IMG/VR virus record: IMGVR_UViG_3300029309_000170
Location: 3,522-33,039 of that record
Strand: one strand, 5' to 3'
Source of the DNA: a virus
DNA length: 29,518 nucleotides
A model generated the notes under the pieces. It was given only the letters and a program-made list of their open reading frames with translations. It ran no database searches and had not been told where the DNA came from. The position numbers were made by a program, and so were the translations under genes. Shown here piece by piece: positions 1-9,262 of the stretch. Numbering within the stretch: position 1 is the stretch's first letter; each line of letters begins with the position of its first letter.

Positions 1-1269
1 ATTGGGATCCTCTCTTAAATATTCTGGGATTGATTTTAGTAATTGATCGGGATTAGCATTATCAAATGTGGAAGCGGATAATAATCTTCCTCCATAATTA
101 GAACTAGCTTCATTTATACTACCATACCAGGTTAATACTTCGGTACTTCCTGTTTTAGCTAATTCATATGGAAAAGTTGAATTTGTTTTGGGCCATGATA
201 GACTAGAACCACTATCATAATACATAAAATATTCAAATCTATCAAAATTTTTAATTATTTTTGATATTTTATCCTGTTCTATTTTTAAACTTAGGGATGA
301 ACCCGTTGTATTATTTAAAGTTGAAATAGATGCTGAAATAGATTCTATTAATCCTACTTTATAATGAAAATTTTCTATACGGGTTTGAGCAGAACTAAAA
401 TGAATAAATTCATTGAAATCTGTATAATCTACACTTATAGGAATAGATTTTTCTTCTAATAAGCTGTTAATTTGATTTTGGGAACTAGTAGGTGCACTAG
501 ATATAATATCATTATATGAAAAAGGTTGTGTTGAATTATTAACCTGTCCTTTTAAAGGTATATTAAAATTAGGGCCTGCTATTCTTTCAAAATCTTCAAA
601 TTCAACTACTTCTACAGGAAAGTCTACTTGAAAAGCTTCAGGTTCATTTACTGTAGTAACTATAAATAATTCTGATTTTATATTGAAGGTTTCGGGAAGA
701 GATTCATATAATTTAACTATTATTGTTGGATTTTTAGTATTTTCGTTATCTAATTTAATATTATTAGCTATAACTAAATTATTATCCCCAAAATTTAAAT
801 AAAAATCTATAAAATATTCCTGTTCTTCTCTAAATTGTATAAAAGAATTTGTTTCTATTTTTAGGTCAGCTCCTATTAGTTGATTAGAATCTAATCTTAT
901 TTCGGTCCTATCCGAAGATATTTCGGATATAAATAACTTTTCTTCATTATTTCCAATTATTGGATCTAAAAAATTATAATAAGCTACATATTTACCTTGT
1001 ACAAAATCTTGAGAAGTAAGATCATTTTCGGGATCAATTTTAAGTGTAGATATTAAAGTTGATCCTGCTTTTGTTTGTGATGTTTGATATCTTGTATAAT
1101 TAGGATTAGAATATAGTATATTTTGGTTTAAATCATAAATGTAAAATTCTATAAAATCATTTAATTTTAATGAAGTTTCTATCTCAACTTTAGAAATTAA
1201 ATTATTATCTTGAGATTCATAGGTTTGAAGCTCAAATGTAGTAGGATCTATTCTTGTAATATTAGCCAT
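1..1269 (-). CDS. Phage baseplate/tail structural protein (3' end beyond window)
   Basis: Reading frame open to the window edge, so the C-terminus is missing; at least 422 residues are visible. It starts MANITRIDPTTFEL and its stop-free frame overlaps the preceding gene by one base (TAATG). The visible part is rich in Ser, Thr, Asn and aromatic residues, without signal peptide or membrane segments. Near the window edge it reads SLSWPKTNSTFPYELAKTGS, then NPDQLLKSIPEYLREDPN; from memory this 'D.L...IP.YL..D' pattern occurs in large structural proteins of marine Bacteroidota phages. Position downstream of gp6, gp25 and hub genes in one operon supports a baseplate or tail role. The exact role is not recognised. 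Confidence 0.75.
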   Translation of the reverse strand, partial: MANITRIDPTTFELQTYESQDNNLISKVEIETSLKLNDFIEFYIYDLNQNILYSNPNYTRYQTSQTKAGSTLISTLKIDPENDLTSQDFVQGKYVAYYNFLDPIIGNNEEKLFISEISSDRTEIRLDSNQLIGADLKIETNSFIQFREEQEYFIDFYLNFGDNNLVIANNIKLDNENTKNPTIIVKLYESLPETFNIKSELFIVTTVNEPEAFQVDFPVEVVEFEDFERIAGPNFNIPLKGQVNNSTQPFSYNDIISSAPTSSQNQINSLLEEKSIPISVDYTDFNEFIHFSSAQTRIENFHYKVGLIESISASISTLNNTTGSSLSLKIEQDKISKIIKNFDRFEYFMYYDSGSSLSWPKTNSTFPYELAKTGSTEVLTWYGSINEASSNYGGRLLSASTFDNANPDQLLKSIPEYLREDPN

Positions 1270-2162
1270 TATAAAAATCCTCCTACTTCATCAAAGTTTT
1301 TATATTTATTATAATGTTTTTGCATTTGTTCCACCGTTTGTTCTATAATATAATAAACATTATCTCTTATTTTACTATCGTTTGGAATTGGGGTAACATC
1401 AAATAAATTTTTAACAGCTGATCTTAATTTATCCCACCTTGCAAATTTATAATCTAAATTTATGTCATAGGTTTTTAAAGCAGAATTTTCACTACTATGT
1501 ACAGTTTCTAGTAATACAGCAAAATAGGTTTTAAGAAAAACACCCGTGGCAAGTCGATATATACCAGCATCTTCGGGAAAATCATTTTTTCTTTCATCAT
1601 TTATATAATTAAAATTTTCTATCATCATTTTCCTACTTACTGGAAATGCTTTATATCCCTTACCTGGATTATCTTTTTTAAAATCATTAACATATTTTAC
1701 AATAGGTGGATCTTCTGGTGGTGGTGGTGGTGGTGGTAGGGTGTCCTGTACTGGTTCAGGAGTATTAACTATATCTACTACTGGGTTTTCTATGGGTACT
1801 TCTACTTCTTCTATTTCAGGAAGAGGTTGTGATACATCAGCTAAATCTTGTTGTGCCTGTAGTAATTCTTTTCTTAGAGTAGCTATTTCTTTTTGTAAAG
1901 CCTCTACTAATTCATCTTTATCTTCAAAACTAATATATTCACCACTTGTTTTAACTAAATATTCATGGGAATTATCAGGTCCTCTTTCATTTATCTGGTA
2001 AAATAATTCGGTGTACATATCAAAAAATTCTTGGACTGTAGGCTGCTCGTCTATTTGTTCTTGAATTGTTTTAACACCTAGTTCCTTAAAAGTAGTATCA
2101 ATAGTTTTTTGATAAATTCTTTTATTAAAAACTTCCTTATTTAATCTAACGTCCCTAGCCAT
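1269..2162 (-). CDS. Structural protein with coiled coil and polyproline linker
   Basis: 297 residues, family not recognised. Three parts can be seen: an N-terminal alpha-helical part whose residues about 80-110 (DKDELVEALQKEIATLRKEL and on) look like a coiled coil; an acidic, proline-rich linker ending in seven consecutive prolines (all CCA codons) followed by EDPP at about 143-153; and a C-terminal domain of about 140 residues rich in Phe, Tyr, Asn and Lys. Start and stop overlap both neighbours by one base, so it is translated with the tail genes and is probably a minor virion or assembly protein. A coiled coil joined to a globular domain by a flexible linker fits a tail connector or fibre-attachment protein, but this is inference. 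Confidence 0.75.
   Translation of the reverse strand: MARDVRLNKEVFNKRIYQKTIDTTFKELGVKTIQEQIDEQPTVQEFFDMYTELFYQINERGPDNSHEYLVKTSGEYISFEDKDELVEALQKEIATLRKELLQAQQDLADVSQPLPEIEEVEVPIENPVVDIVNTPEPVQDTLPPPPPPPEDPPIVKYVNDFKKDNPGKGYKAFPVSRKMMIENFNYINDERKNDFPEDAGIYRLATGVFLKTYFAVLLETVHSSENSALKTYDINLDYKFARWDKLRSAVKNLFDVTPIPNDSKIRDNVYYIIEQTVEQMQKHYNKYKNFDEVGGFL
1717..1737. repeat. (GGT)7 trinucleotide repeat
   Basis: Seven uninterrupted GGT units on the plus strand encode seven CCA proline codons in the minus-strand structural gene. Slippage here would change linker length by whole residues without breaking the frame. Confidence 0.9.
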
Positions 2163-3307
2163 TATATAGCATTAACTACTTTAAAATAAAAATTATCATC
2201 TAATACTAGTGTAGAACCATTTATGTTAGTTTTAACACATATTTTATAATATCTTTCCGGTTCTAGTCCATTCATATAAACATCAAAATAATTACCTTTA
2301 TCATCAGCACTTAACTGTGTAAATGTAGTGTCGTAATCTACAACATATTCGTTAGTATCCAAATCTTTTATAGCATAAAATGAAGCAGTTGGTAAATAAC
2401 GTGTTTGTACAAATAAAGAACCTGTTGAAAATGTTCTAGTTGGATATTTTGGTGCTACATTAAATCTAAATCTATTTACACTTTCAGGGGTAAAAAATCC
2501 TGGATTTTCTGCTAGGGAAGATATTATATTAGTTGTATCTACTATACTAGCTGTAGCGGATCCTGTTAGTATTGTTTGAAAATCTCTCCATTTAAATTCT
2601 AATTGTGGTGGATATATAGTATTAGTATCAACACTGTAAAATTGCATTACGGGTTGAATTTGTATACTGGTGTTAAATTCTACACTATCTTGCCATTTAG
2701 TAATAAAACCATTATTTACAAATGATCCACTATACCATTTTTCAACTACTACTTTAGCATTTACTTTTAAATCCTTTGTTGATCTAGTATCAAATGATTG
2801 TGTAACTACATATTGAGTAGCATCCGAACTACTATAGTACCATGCACCCCCACCAGCAGGGGCAAAATCTGCATCAAATGAACTTGTAACAAAATTATTA
2901 GTAGCATCTGTTCCACTAGAGGACCAAGCTATTGATCCCTTAAAAAAAGGTGAATTCCAACAACACCCATCTGTAGTTTGGGGTACATCTAAGTATGTTC
3001 CAGTACCATTATTCCAACTTTGAGCTAATGGATGTACTTCTAAATCTGTTGCTTCTACAATACCTTGTGCTGTCGCTATATATGCTCTAAAATCTACATC
3101 CCACTGAGCTCCATTAATCTTGTTATTAATAACATCTTCAATTTCTTCTTGTACAAATTCAGTTAAAAACCTAGCTACTTGGGGATTAGTGTCTACAGCT
3201 ATATTTAAATTAGATATGTCTGTTATAGGGTCTATCCCTGTATTCATATCGGGGTAAAATGAATATAGTGTAGCGTCTTTATGTGGGAATATTTTATATA
3301 TAGCCAT
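2162..3307 (-). CDS. DNRLRE-like virion protein (possible host-recognition or decoration)
   Basis: 381 residues. The N-terminus (AIYKIFPHKDATLYSFYPDM, then NTGID) and the later pattern LAQSWNNGTGTYLDVPQTTDGCCWNSP-like region at about 92-120 resemble DNRLRE-type domains, where a conserved 'DATLYS' opening is followed by 'W..GTGT...DG..W'. These beta-rich modules occur in surface and carbohydrate-active proteins and in some phage virion proteins. The rest is beta-rich and high in Ser, Thr, Tyr and Asn; no signal peptide. One-base overlap with the next gene and two-base gap to the 100-residue gene put it in the tail operon. Likely a tail or baseplate accessory protein, perhaps contacting host glycans; the family call is by eye and moderate. 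Confidence 0.7.
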   Translation of the reverse strand: MAIYKIFPHKDATLYSFYPDMNTGIDPITDISNLNIAVDTNPQVARFLTEFVQEEIEDVINNKINGAQWDVDFRAYIATAQGIVEATDLEVHPLAQSWNNGTGTYLDVPQTTDGCCWNSPFFKGSIAWSSSGTDATNNFVTSSFDADFAPAGGGAWYYSSSDATQYVVTQSFDTRSTKDLKVNAKVVVEKWYSGSFVNNGFITKWQDSVEFNTSIQIQPVMQFYSVDTNTIYPPQLEFKWRDFQTILTGSATASIVDTTNIISSLAENPGFFTPESVNRFRFNVAPKYPTRTFSTGSLFVQTRYLPTASFYAIKDLDTNEYVVDYDTTFTQLSADDKGNYFDVYMNGLEPERYYKICVKTNINGSTLVLDDNFYFKVVNAI

Positions 3308-3308
3308 T

Positions 3309-3611
3309 TTATAAGTTTTCTGGGTCTGTATTCATAATATCTAAATAAGTTTTTCCTCCTGGTATATCACTAGGAAGGTATCTATGTAATTGAATAACAC
3401 TGTTATTTTGAATATTAGAGGAAAATTCTGAATTTGGATCCATTTCTATTGCAGAAGTAAAACCAGGAGGAAAATTATAAGTATTTGTAGCTTTTATATT
3501 AATGTATGTTCCCCCTGGGATATTAGCAGAATTAGTTCTATTAGGTCCCCCTAATGGAATATTACTTTCTATATCTAAATTAGTGCTACGAAGTGAATCT
3601 TTTAAAGCCAT
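3309..3611 (-). CDS. Small structural-operon protein, unknown
   Basis: 100 residues, not recognised. No signal peptide, membrane segment or coiled coil. It is rich in Asn, Pro, Gly and Thr (for example IPLGGPNRTNSANIPGGTY) and has repeated 'IPGG' motifs (about residues 31-34 and 82-85), suggesting beta-turns in an extended or beta-structured protein. It lies 11 bases after the gp6-like gene and 1 base before the DNRLRE-like gene, so it is almost certainly translated with them and may be a small baseplate or tail-fibre connector. Confidence 0.7.
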   Translation of the reverse strand: MALKDSLRSTNLDIESNIPLGGPNRTNSANIPGGTYINIKATNTYNFPPGFTSAIEMDPNSEFSSNIQNNSVIQLHRYLPSDIPGGKTYLDIMNTDPENL

Positions 3612-3622
3612 AGTTTATATTT

Positions 3623-5470
3623 TTATAATGGTACTACTCTACCCTTAATATCATCATTAGGGTATTTTATTTCAAATATTGAAGGATCTAAACTTGGATA
3701 TATTACTTGGTTTTGGGTAGCTCCCTCTATATCGTAAGCATATTGGGAATATCCTTGTGTTATTCCTACTTTATTAGATATAGTAACATTTTTTACTGTT
3801 TGTATTCCAGATACCTGATCTAATCTAATAAATAAATCTCTTAATAAAATAGGTTCATTAAGTTGCCATTTATCTCTATCAAAATATTCTTGTAAAGATT
3901 CAATACAAGATAATATAACATCATTATTATTAAAATTAGGTAATACTACTATTTCAAAATCTATACCTATGTTTATAATATATGCATCTTTTATCTCGAT
4001 ACTGTCTCCTATCATTTTAAATTGTGATAGATATGTTCTTAAATTTTTCTTTAAGGTACTAGTAGCTGTAGAAAATTGGCCCAAACTATTTTGAGATAAA
4101 ATATACATACATAAAGTTTCAGCTGTAGATACTTGATTATCTAATGTTGGTTTTTCTATATAAACCTTAGATACTATACCAAAATCTGAGGGCATACTTA
4201 ATGCTCTAATCATATAATCATTTAAAGTAACTGTTCTTTGCTGAGATGCTATTTGCATTAAGGTATTTTGTCTTATAATTTCATCTGTATCTCCTGATTT
4301 TCCTCCATCAGCCGCTAGGGGATTATTTGAAACTATAGTTCCAAAAATATAGTTAGCTGTTGTACTATTTAAATTTGAATTATTAAAAGTAATATTTGAT
4401 TTATCAATAGAAGTTAAATCTCCACTAGGCACATTAGCTCCAACTCCTCCACCTGTTAAATATCTTACTGTTAAAGTAGTATTAGAAGGTGCTATACCAT
4501 AAGTGTTTGTAAATAAAAAGTTTGTAGGCGAATATGCTGTTGAAAGTTTATCTTGCTCAAATGGCAAACCTATGCCTACATTATTTGGGTTAGGTGTTAT
4601 TAATTCATCAGTATCAGCCGGATTACCCGCTCCAAATTGAATTTGTAGATTAGTTTCTGAGGTAAATCTTGTAGTAAAACGTCTTTGTACTTTTTTTAGT
4701 TGTAATAAATATGGTACTTCACCCGCATTTAATACATTATTAGGATCATTTGGGTTTGTATTTTTTATACTATTAAATACCATTTCTTGACCTAAATAAT
4801 CTACTTCACTATAGGTATTACCTTCTGAGTCTGTAATATCTAATATTCCTATTATATTAGAATCTAAAAGATTTATTGTTGGGAACTGTTCTGGAGCCCC
4901 AAATGTAAAAGAAGTAGATTTAATATTAGCTGATATTGCTTGTCTTTCTTTTTCTAATAGATAATATGTAGGTGTTGTACCTGCTACACTATATATTGAA
5001 ATGTTTGTAGGGTCTAAAGAACTTGAAACTGAAAAATCACACTGGTCTTGTATTAAAAATGAAAGAGTAGGTGATATGTTAGATGGTATTATTGTATTTG
5101 TTCCCACATTTATAGTATAACTAAAATCAGGATCACCATTAGCTAAAGCGGGAATTTGTTGAAATATTTTTATAGTAGCTTGAGCAGCACCAGTTGCCTT
5201 GGGTTTATAACCAAACATATAAGCTAACTCATATAAATTATTTGTTTGTTTAGCTAATGTAGTAAATGTTTCTGAAATTTGATTATCTAAATAAAATGAC
5301 ATTACATCACTTACATAAGCTGCTTGTTCCATAAACATCATACCTGGTGATGCAGGTGAAAAGTCATTAAAAGTATTTGGAAAATAAGTTTCAGAAAACT
5401 CTATTAATTTAGCTCTAATGTCCTGAAAATCCCTATTTGTGTATGATATGTTTCTATCTGGTGTAGCCAT
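3623..5470 (-). CDS. Baseplate wedge protein, T4 gp6-like (baseplate J family)
   Basis: 615 residues, close to the size of T4 gp6. The N-terminus has the typical opening of this family: YTNRDFQDIRAKLIEF followed by SPASPGMMFMEQAAYVSD at residues 38-55 and a helical stretch. The middle is beta-rich (for example RYLTGGGVGANVPSG), and the segment IIRQNTLMQIASQQRTVT resembles the conserved 'baseplate J' region (A..R.RAVT..DY). In T4, gp6 dimers form the continuous ring of the baseplate wedge with gp7 and gp53, driving the hexagon-to-star change at contraction. Its stop and start overlap the gp25-like gene by one base, the classical gp25-gp6 order. This gene is the strongest evidence for a contractile-tailed phage. 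Confidence 0.9.
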   Translation of the reverse strand: MATPDRNISYTNRDFQDIRAKLIEFSETYFPNTFNDFSPASPGMMFMEQAAYVSDVMSFYLDNQISETFTTLAKQTNNLYELAYMFGYKPKATGAAQATIKIFQQIPALANGDPDFSYTINVGTNTIIPSNISPTLSFLIQDQCDFSVSSSLDPTNISIYSVAGTTPTYYLLEKERQAISANIKSTSFTFGAPEQFPTINLLDSNIIGILDITDSEGNTYSEVDYLGQEMVFNSIKNTNPNDPNNVLNAGEVPYLLQLKKVQRRFTTRFTSETNLQIQFGAGNPADTDELITPNPNNVGIGLPFEQDKLSTAYSPTNFLFTNTYGIAPSNTTLTVRYLTGGGVGANVPSGDLTSIDKSNITFNNSNLNSTTANYIFGTIVSNNPLAADGGKSGDTDEIIRQNTLMQIASQQRTVTLNDYMIRALSMPSDFGIVSKVYIEKPTLDNQVSTAETLCMYILSQNSLGQFSTATSTLKKNLRTYLSQFKMIGDSIEIKDAYIINIGIDFEIVVLPNFNNNDVILSCIESLQEYFDRDKWQLNEPILLRDLFIRLDQVSGIQTVKNVTISNKVGITQGYSQYAYDIEGATQNQVIYPSLDPSIFEIKYPNDDIKGRVVPL

Positions 5471-5877
5471 TATATAAAGGATAATTCTAATGTATCATTA
5501 ATGTTAGTATTTTTTATACTGTAATCTAATGATACTATTATAGTATTTAAATCTTCTTGTTTTAAAACTTCTAAGTTTTGTATATTAATAGATGGAAAAA
5601 ATATACCTAATTGATCTTGAATGCCTTCTTGTAAAAATTCCAAATTATCATCTGATATTTGTTCAAAAATAAATGCTCTTAAACCTCCCCCAAAAGTTGG
5701 GTTTAATGGTCTTTCTCCCGGATTGGTTAAGAAAAAATTAATTAAATTATTTTTAATTGCTTCTTTTGTTGTATAATTAGGTCTAAAGCAACTGGGGGCA
5801 TTAAAAGGAATATCTACCCCTACAGCAACACTTTTATCAAAGTCAATTGGAAATATTTGTTGTGCATTAAAAGCCAT
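5470..5877 (-). CDS. Baseplate wedge protein, gp25-like
   Basis: 135 residues, the usual length for the gp25/IraD-like family. It shows the core motif NPGERPLNPTFGGGLR at residues 52-67, in which the 'PGER...P.FG.GL' signature is diagnostic, after an N-terminal stretch (FDKSVAVG...NLINFFL). In T4 and in contractile injection systems, gp25 sits at the inner baseplate where it joins gp6 wedges to the tail sheath and sets off sheath polymerisation. One-base overlaps with the genes on both sides show translational coupling with gp6. Confidence 0.92.
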   Translation of the reverse strand: MAFNAQQIFPIDFDKSVAVGVDIPFNAPSCFRPNYTTKEAIKNNLINFFLTNPGERPLNPTFGGGLRAFIFEQISDDNLEFLQEGIQDQLGIFFPSINIQNLEVLKQEDLNTIIVSLDYSIKNTNINDTLELSFI

Positions 5878-6251
5878 TATTTACTTGTCATTAATCCCAT
5901 TATTTGATTCATATTAACTTCTCCAGCGGGTAAGCTTCCATTAGGTGAAGTAGTGTCTATTGAACCTTTTGGGTCAAAGGGTTTATTCCCCCACCCTTTA
6001 GCATGTGTACTATCTAAGTTTATAGCAGTTTCACCTATAATATCCATATAAGCTTGTCTTTGTTCTTTTAAAGATTTTTTAGGTGTTTGTGTTACAGGTG
6101 CTGGTGTAGTTGATGTAATATTTTCTTGTACTGGTTGTGTGACTACAGCCTTAGGTGCTTTAACTGCTTCTAGTAAAACTTCCTTTAGCTCTTCTTGTAT
6201 AGCCTCTCTAACAGCTTCTTTTATTATTTTTTTAAGTGCTTCGGTTTTCAT
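5877..6251 (-). CDS. Small structural-operon protein with amphipathic N-terminal helix
   Basis: 124 residues, not recognised. The first about 30 residues (KTEALKKIIKEAVREAIQEE) form an uninterrupted charged, amphipathic helix. They are followed by an Ala/Thr/Pro/Val-rich linker and a C-terminal part (EQRQAYMDIIGETAINLDST) ending in MNQIMGLMTSK. Helix-linker-tail layout is common in small phage assembly or scaffold proteins. It begins after one of the few gaps in the operon (6252-6288) and its last base overlaps the gp25 start. No catalytic motif is visible. Confidence 0.7.
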   Translation of the reverse strand: MKTEALKKIIKEAVREAIQEELKEVLLEAVKAPKAVVTQPVQENITSTTPAPVTQTPKKSLKEQRQAYMDIIGETAINLDSTHAKGWGNKPFDPKGSIDTTSPNGSLPAGEVNMNQIMGLMTSK

Positions 6252-6288
6252 ATATTGTTTTTTATAAATATTAAATTAATTAAGGGGT

Positions 6289-7587
6289 TTAATAGCCTCC
6301 ACCTCCTCCACCACCACTTCCAATAGATCCTCCTGTACCTGTTGAAACTGGGGTAGATGTAGTTGAAGTAGTTGTGTTATTATTATCTTCGTTAAATACT
6401 GGAGGTCCTACACCATCAACAGTTAAATTATTAGATTGTATATAGTATACTAATTCATCTATTAATATTTGATCATTTGATGAAAATGAGGGCTCCCCCC
6501 TGAGCATAATTATACCTGAAGGGTTTCTAGCTATTGCCTGTCTTCTTTTTAATCCTCCTATTACAGCACTATCAACGGGTACTACACTCATTTCAAAACC
6601 ATTAACATTAGTAACTACAGGTGAAAGTTGTTGGGATTGTTCTTGGGTAGCTTCTAATAAATCTTGGGATAACTGTTCTTGAGGTAATTGTCCTTCTATA
6701 GCGCATCCTTGAACTAAACTATCTAATAGTTTTAAATAATCCAATATTATTTGAAGAATTTGAATTAAAATGGTTAGTACTATTAATGTAGCTGAGGATA
6801 TTAATTTATATTTTTTTAGTTCTTCTTCTATCCTATCTCTTACTTTTCCCACGGGTTTTGAAACATCAGGAGCTCCAAAACCAGCAATTGGAGCTAAGTT
6901 ATAAGCTGAACCTAAAGTTTTTACTACTATTTCTGCTATTGTAATAGTGGTATTTAAAGTTTCAACTCCAACTTTAACTGTTTTTAAAAATTTATAGATA
7001 TTATTTAATGTTTTTGTTAATTTGTTTTTCTTTTTTATTAAAGCATTTAATTCATCTAAATTAGCGGGACATGTAGCATTCATATCTCCAAATTTTTTAC
7101 CTAAAGCATCTTTAGCTTTAGATATCCCAAAAGCGGCTATTAAGGTTAAAACCTGGGGGAGTAAAACAGTTTTAATTTGTTTTACTAGATTATTCATGGC
7201 CTGTTGTTTAGCCATTTCAAAATCCATTTTTGATAATTGTAAGGATCTAATTTGATCTATAGAAAGAGGTAATTCTTGTGATATGGCCTCTTCTAAATCC
7301 AATTTAGAGGGTTTAAGTTTTATAATTCCTAATCCCCCATTATTTTTTAATCGTTTTTTAAGATTAAAAGGATTTATTATTTTTTGACCATAATCAGTAG
7401 CAAAAATATTAACTATAAATATTTGTCCTGGGGTATATTTTCCTATAAGAGTAAAATCACCATTTTCCTGAGATATAGTACTTTCTCCTAAGGCAGATGT
7501 TATTATAGCTTCTGATATGGGTTGATTATCGTTATCTACAATTTTACCTATTAAAACATAATCTACAGGGGGATTTACATCAGCCAT
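6289..7587 (-). CDS. Virion protein with carboxypeptidase-regulatory-like domain and hydrophobic helices
   Basis: 432 residues. Residues about 10-70 (VLIGKIVDNDNQPISEAIIT, then STISQENGDFTL) have the pattern of a carboxypeptidase regulatory-like/Ig-like beta-sandwich: 'G.V.D....P...A.V......T...G.F.L'. The middle is alpha-helical with hydrophobic stretches at about 141-156 (VLLPQVLTLIAAFGIS) and about 263-285 (SSATLIVLTILIQILQIILD) that look capable of entering a membrane. The C-terminus is a low-complexity Thr/Gly tail ending GGGGGGGY. No signal peptide. It sits between the hub and gp25 genes, the usual place for a hub or tape-related component. A membrane-penetrating tail protein is one possibility. 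Confidence 0.75.
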   Translation of the reverse strand: MADVNPPVDYVLIGKIVDNDNQPISEAIITSALGESTISQENGDFTLIGKYTPGQIFIVNIFATDYGQKIINPFNLKKRLKNNGGLGIIKLKPSKLDLEEAISQELPLSIDQIRSLQLSKMDFEMAKQQAMNNLVKQIKTVLLPQVLTLIAAFGISKAKDALGKKFGDMNATCPANLDELNALIKKKNKLTKTLNNIYKFLKTVKVGVETLNTTITIAEIVVKTLGSAYNLAPIAGFGAPDVSKPVGKVRDRIEEELKKYKLISSATLIVLTILIQILQIILDYLKLLDSLVQGCAIEGQLPQEQLSQDLLEATQEQSQQLSPVVTNVNGFEMSVVPVDSAVIGGLKRRQAIARNPSGIIMLRGEPSFSSNDQILIDELVYYIQSNNLTVDGVGPPVFNEDNNNTTTSTTSTPVSTGTGGSIGSGGGGGGGY

Positions 7588-8912
7588 TATAAAGTTTTAC
7601 TAATTTTAGATAAAATGGGACAATTATCGTTTTCATCTTTTGTAACTTGTTTTAATATTTGATCCAAAGATGTTTCTACACTACTTGCAACTATGGAAAG
7701 TTGGTTATCAGGAACTGCTCCTCCCCCGGGCCATGATTGTTGAAATTTTAATATTCCTACTAATTGTTTTAAATTAGTACATAAATTAAATAATTCTGCT
7801 CTTAAAGATTCTCCTTTTACTATAGGTTCAGTAGCTTCTTTACCTCCCAGTTTTATATGGGTTCCTACATTTACTACAAAATTAGCGGGTGTATCAAAAT
7901 TAAAACCCTTAACTGCCTCAAAACTAATAGTTCTTTTAGAACTTAACATTATGTGGTCGGATTTTGAATTAAAAAGTAAACGTCCTGAATTTATAATTAC
8001 TTGACTTCCCACATAAGCCCCAGGTGATATTGGAATTTCTTTTAAAGATGGTGTATATGAAAAATATCTTGTTCCATTAACTTCTACGGGATTAGTAATA
8101 ATGGGAATTTGTTGAGTTGAAGTCATATAAATCGAAGATAAATCACTATTTATATTTTCTATTATATTTACAAAACCTGGGATAGGTTGATTATTTTCAT
8201 CTACAAGATTAGAAGGTTGACCATTTCTTAAAATAGTTATAGGACTACCATTTTCTCCACTTTCAGACCAACTATTTAAAGAGGGAATTTGATTATTAAA
8301 TGGTTTTGTGGTACTTCCAAATCTAAGACTATTACCCCATCTACCCTGATGTAAAATATCTCCTACAAAAGGATAAAGGGGATGAATATTATCTTTTTCT
8401 ATAAATGTTTTCTGTGAGTCATTTCTATCACTATTAAACCTTATTCCAGTTCCATCATCATCTATACGTCTTATAGGTGAACCTGATGTAGTTATACTAT
8501 AATCTTTTTGTTGAGATGCTAAAGTATTAGGTAAAGTAGGATTTGGATAAGCATTATGATGATTACTATTCCATATACTAATTGTATTAATGTAATAATA
8601 AGATTCAGAGGATTGGTTACTTCCCATATTTTTATTGGGTAATGAAATAAGTAAAACTAATTCATTAATTAGGGGATAGGCCGACATTTGAGGATAAAAA
8701 GGTTTTGCAGCATTTTTATAAGTTGTACCTTGTTTATTATTTTCCTCCCAAAAAATAGTTCCAATCCCGTTAAATCCTCCATAATTATTCCATTCTTGAT
8801 GAGCACTATTTAGTATAATATCAGTAACTCGAGCAACAGTTATTTTGCTTTCTATAGAATTAGAAAGATTTATAACATTATTAGGATATATAAATTTATT
8901 TTTTTTTGGCAT
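7587..8912 (-). CDS. Baseplate hub/spike protein, gp5-like (without lysozyme domain)
   Basis: 441 residues. The N-terminal part contains ESKITVARVTDIILN followed by NYGGFNGIGTIFWEE, which matches the opening of gp5-type hub proteins of marine myoviruses (a 'GRV..I.L......G.IG.I.F' beta-barrel). Around residues 185-200, PFVGDILHQGRWGNSLRFGS continues the OB-fold-like pattern. At about 315-355 (GRLLFNSKSDHIMLSSKRTI) begins a repetitive beta pattern like the start of the triple-stranded spike helix. Unlike T4 gp5, no lysozyme domain with an E-D-T catalytic triad can be seen, so peptidoglycan cutting must come from elsewhere. One-base overlaps with both neighbours. Confidence 0.8.
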   Translation of the reverse strand: MPKKNKFIYPNNVINLSNSIESKITVARVTDIILNSAHQEWNNYGGFNGIGTIFWEENNKQGTTYKNAAKPFYPQMSAYPLINELVLLISLPNKNMGSNQSSESYYYINTISIWNSNHHNAYPNPTLPNTLASQQKDYSITTSGSPIRRIDDDGTGIRFNSDRNDSQKTFIEKDNIHPLYPFVGDILHQGRWGNSLRFGSTTKPFNNQIPSLNSWSESGENGSPITILRNGQPSNLVDENNQPIPGFVNIIENINSDLSSIYMTSTQQIPIITNPVEVNGTRYFSYTPSLKEIPISPGAYVGSQVIINSGRLLFNSKSDHIMLSSKRTISFEAVKGFNFDTPANFVVNVGTHIKLGGKEATEPIVKGESLRAELFNLCTNLKQLVGILKFQQSWPGGGAVPDNQLSIVASSVETSLDQILKQVTKDENDNCPILSKISKTL

Positions 8913-9262
8913 TAATCTTCTTTTTTAGGGGGTAATTGTAAATTTTGTATTTCTTTAAGTAATTGTTCTTTTTCCTCTTCAGATATACCAAATCCATTAT
9001 CTTCATTACCTTCATTCGCAAATATACGTTGAAAAATTGTAGCAACTTTTATAAGTGCTTCATCATTTTTAATACCTAATTCCATATATTCTTTTATAAG
9101 TGGCACAATCATTGTAGCATCACCTATATCGCTGATTAATGGCTTTAATTCATTAATTAATGCTGTGATTTGGGTTTCTTTTTTCTTTTGATTATCGTAG
9201 ATTTCTTTAAGTAAATCTGAATAAGATTTTTTACCAAATACTTTTTTATCTAAATGACTCAT
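8912..9262 (-). CDS. Conserved-type small helical protein, unknown
   Basis: 116 residues, not recognised. Mostly alpha-helical and charged (SYSDLLKEIYDNQKKKETQI and a C-terminal EEEKEQLLKEIQNL), without cysteine, signal peptide or membrane segment. It is the first gene of the structural operon after the 35-base gap that follows the sigma factor gene, and its last base overlaps the start of the hub gene. A role as a small baseplate or tail assembly factor follows from position only. Confidence 0.7.
   Translation of the reverse strand: MSHLDKKVFGKKSYSDLLKEIYDNQKKKETQITALINELKPLISDIGDATMIVPLIKEYMELGIKNDEALIKVATIFQRIFANEGNEDNGFGISEEEKEQLLKEIQNLQLPPKKED

Noticed and set aside
7022-7255. Plus-strand open frames inside tail genes (also 1741-2001, 10213-10395, 10894-11091, 20817-21044, 23502-23729, 25688-25939)
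   Set aside because: Antisense to well-supported genes, no promoter or start motif, implausible compositions; shadows.
7587-8912. Lysozyme domain in the gp5-like hub protein
   Set aside because: No E-D-T lysozyme triad pattern or extra domain length is seen between the OB-like region and the spike.
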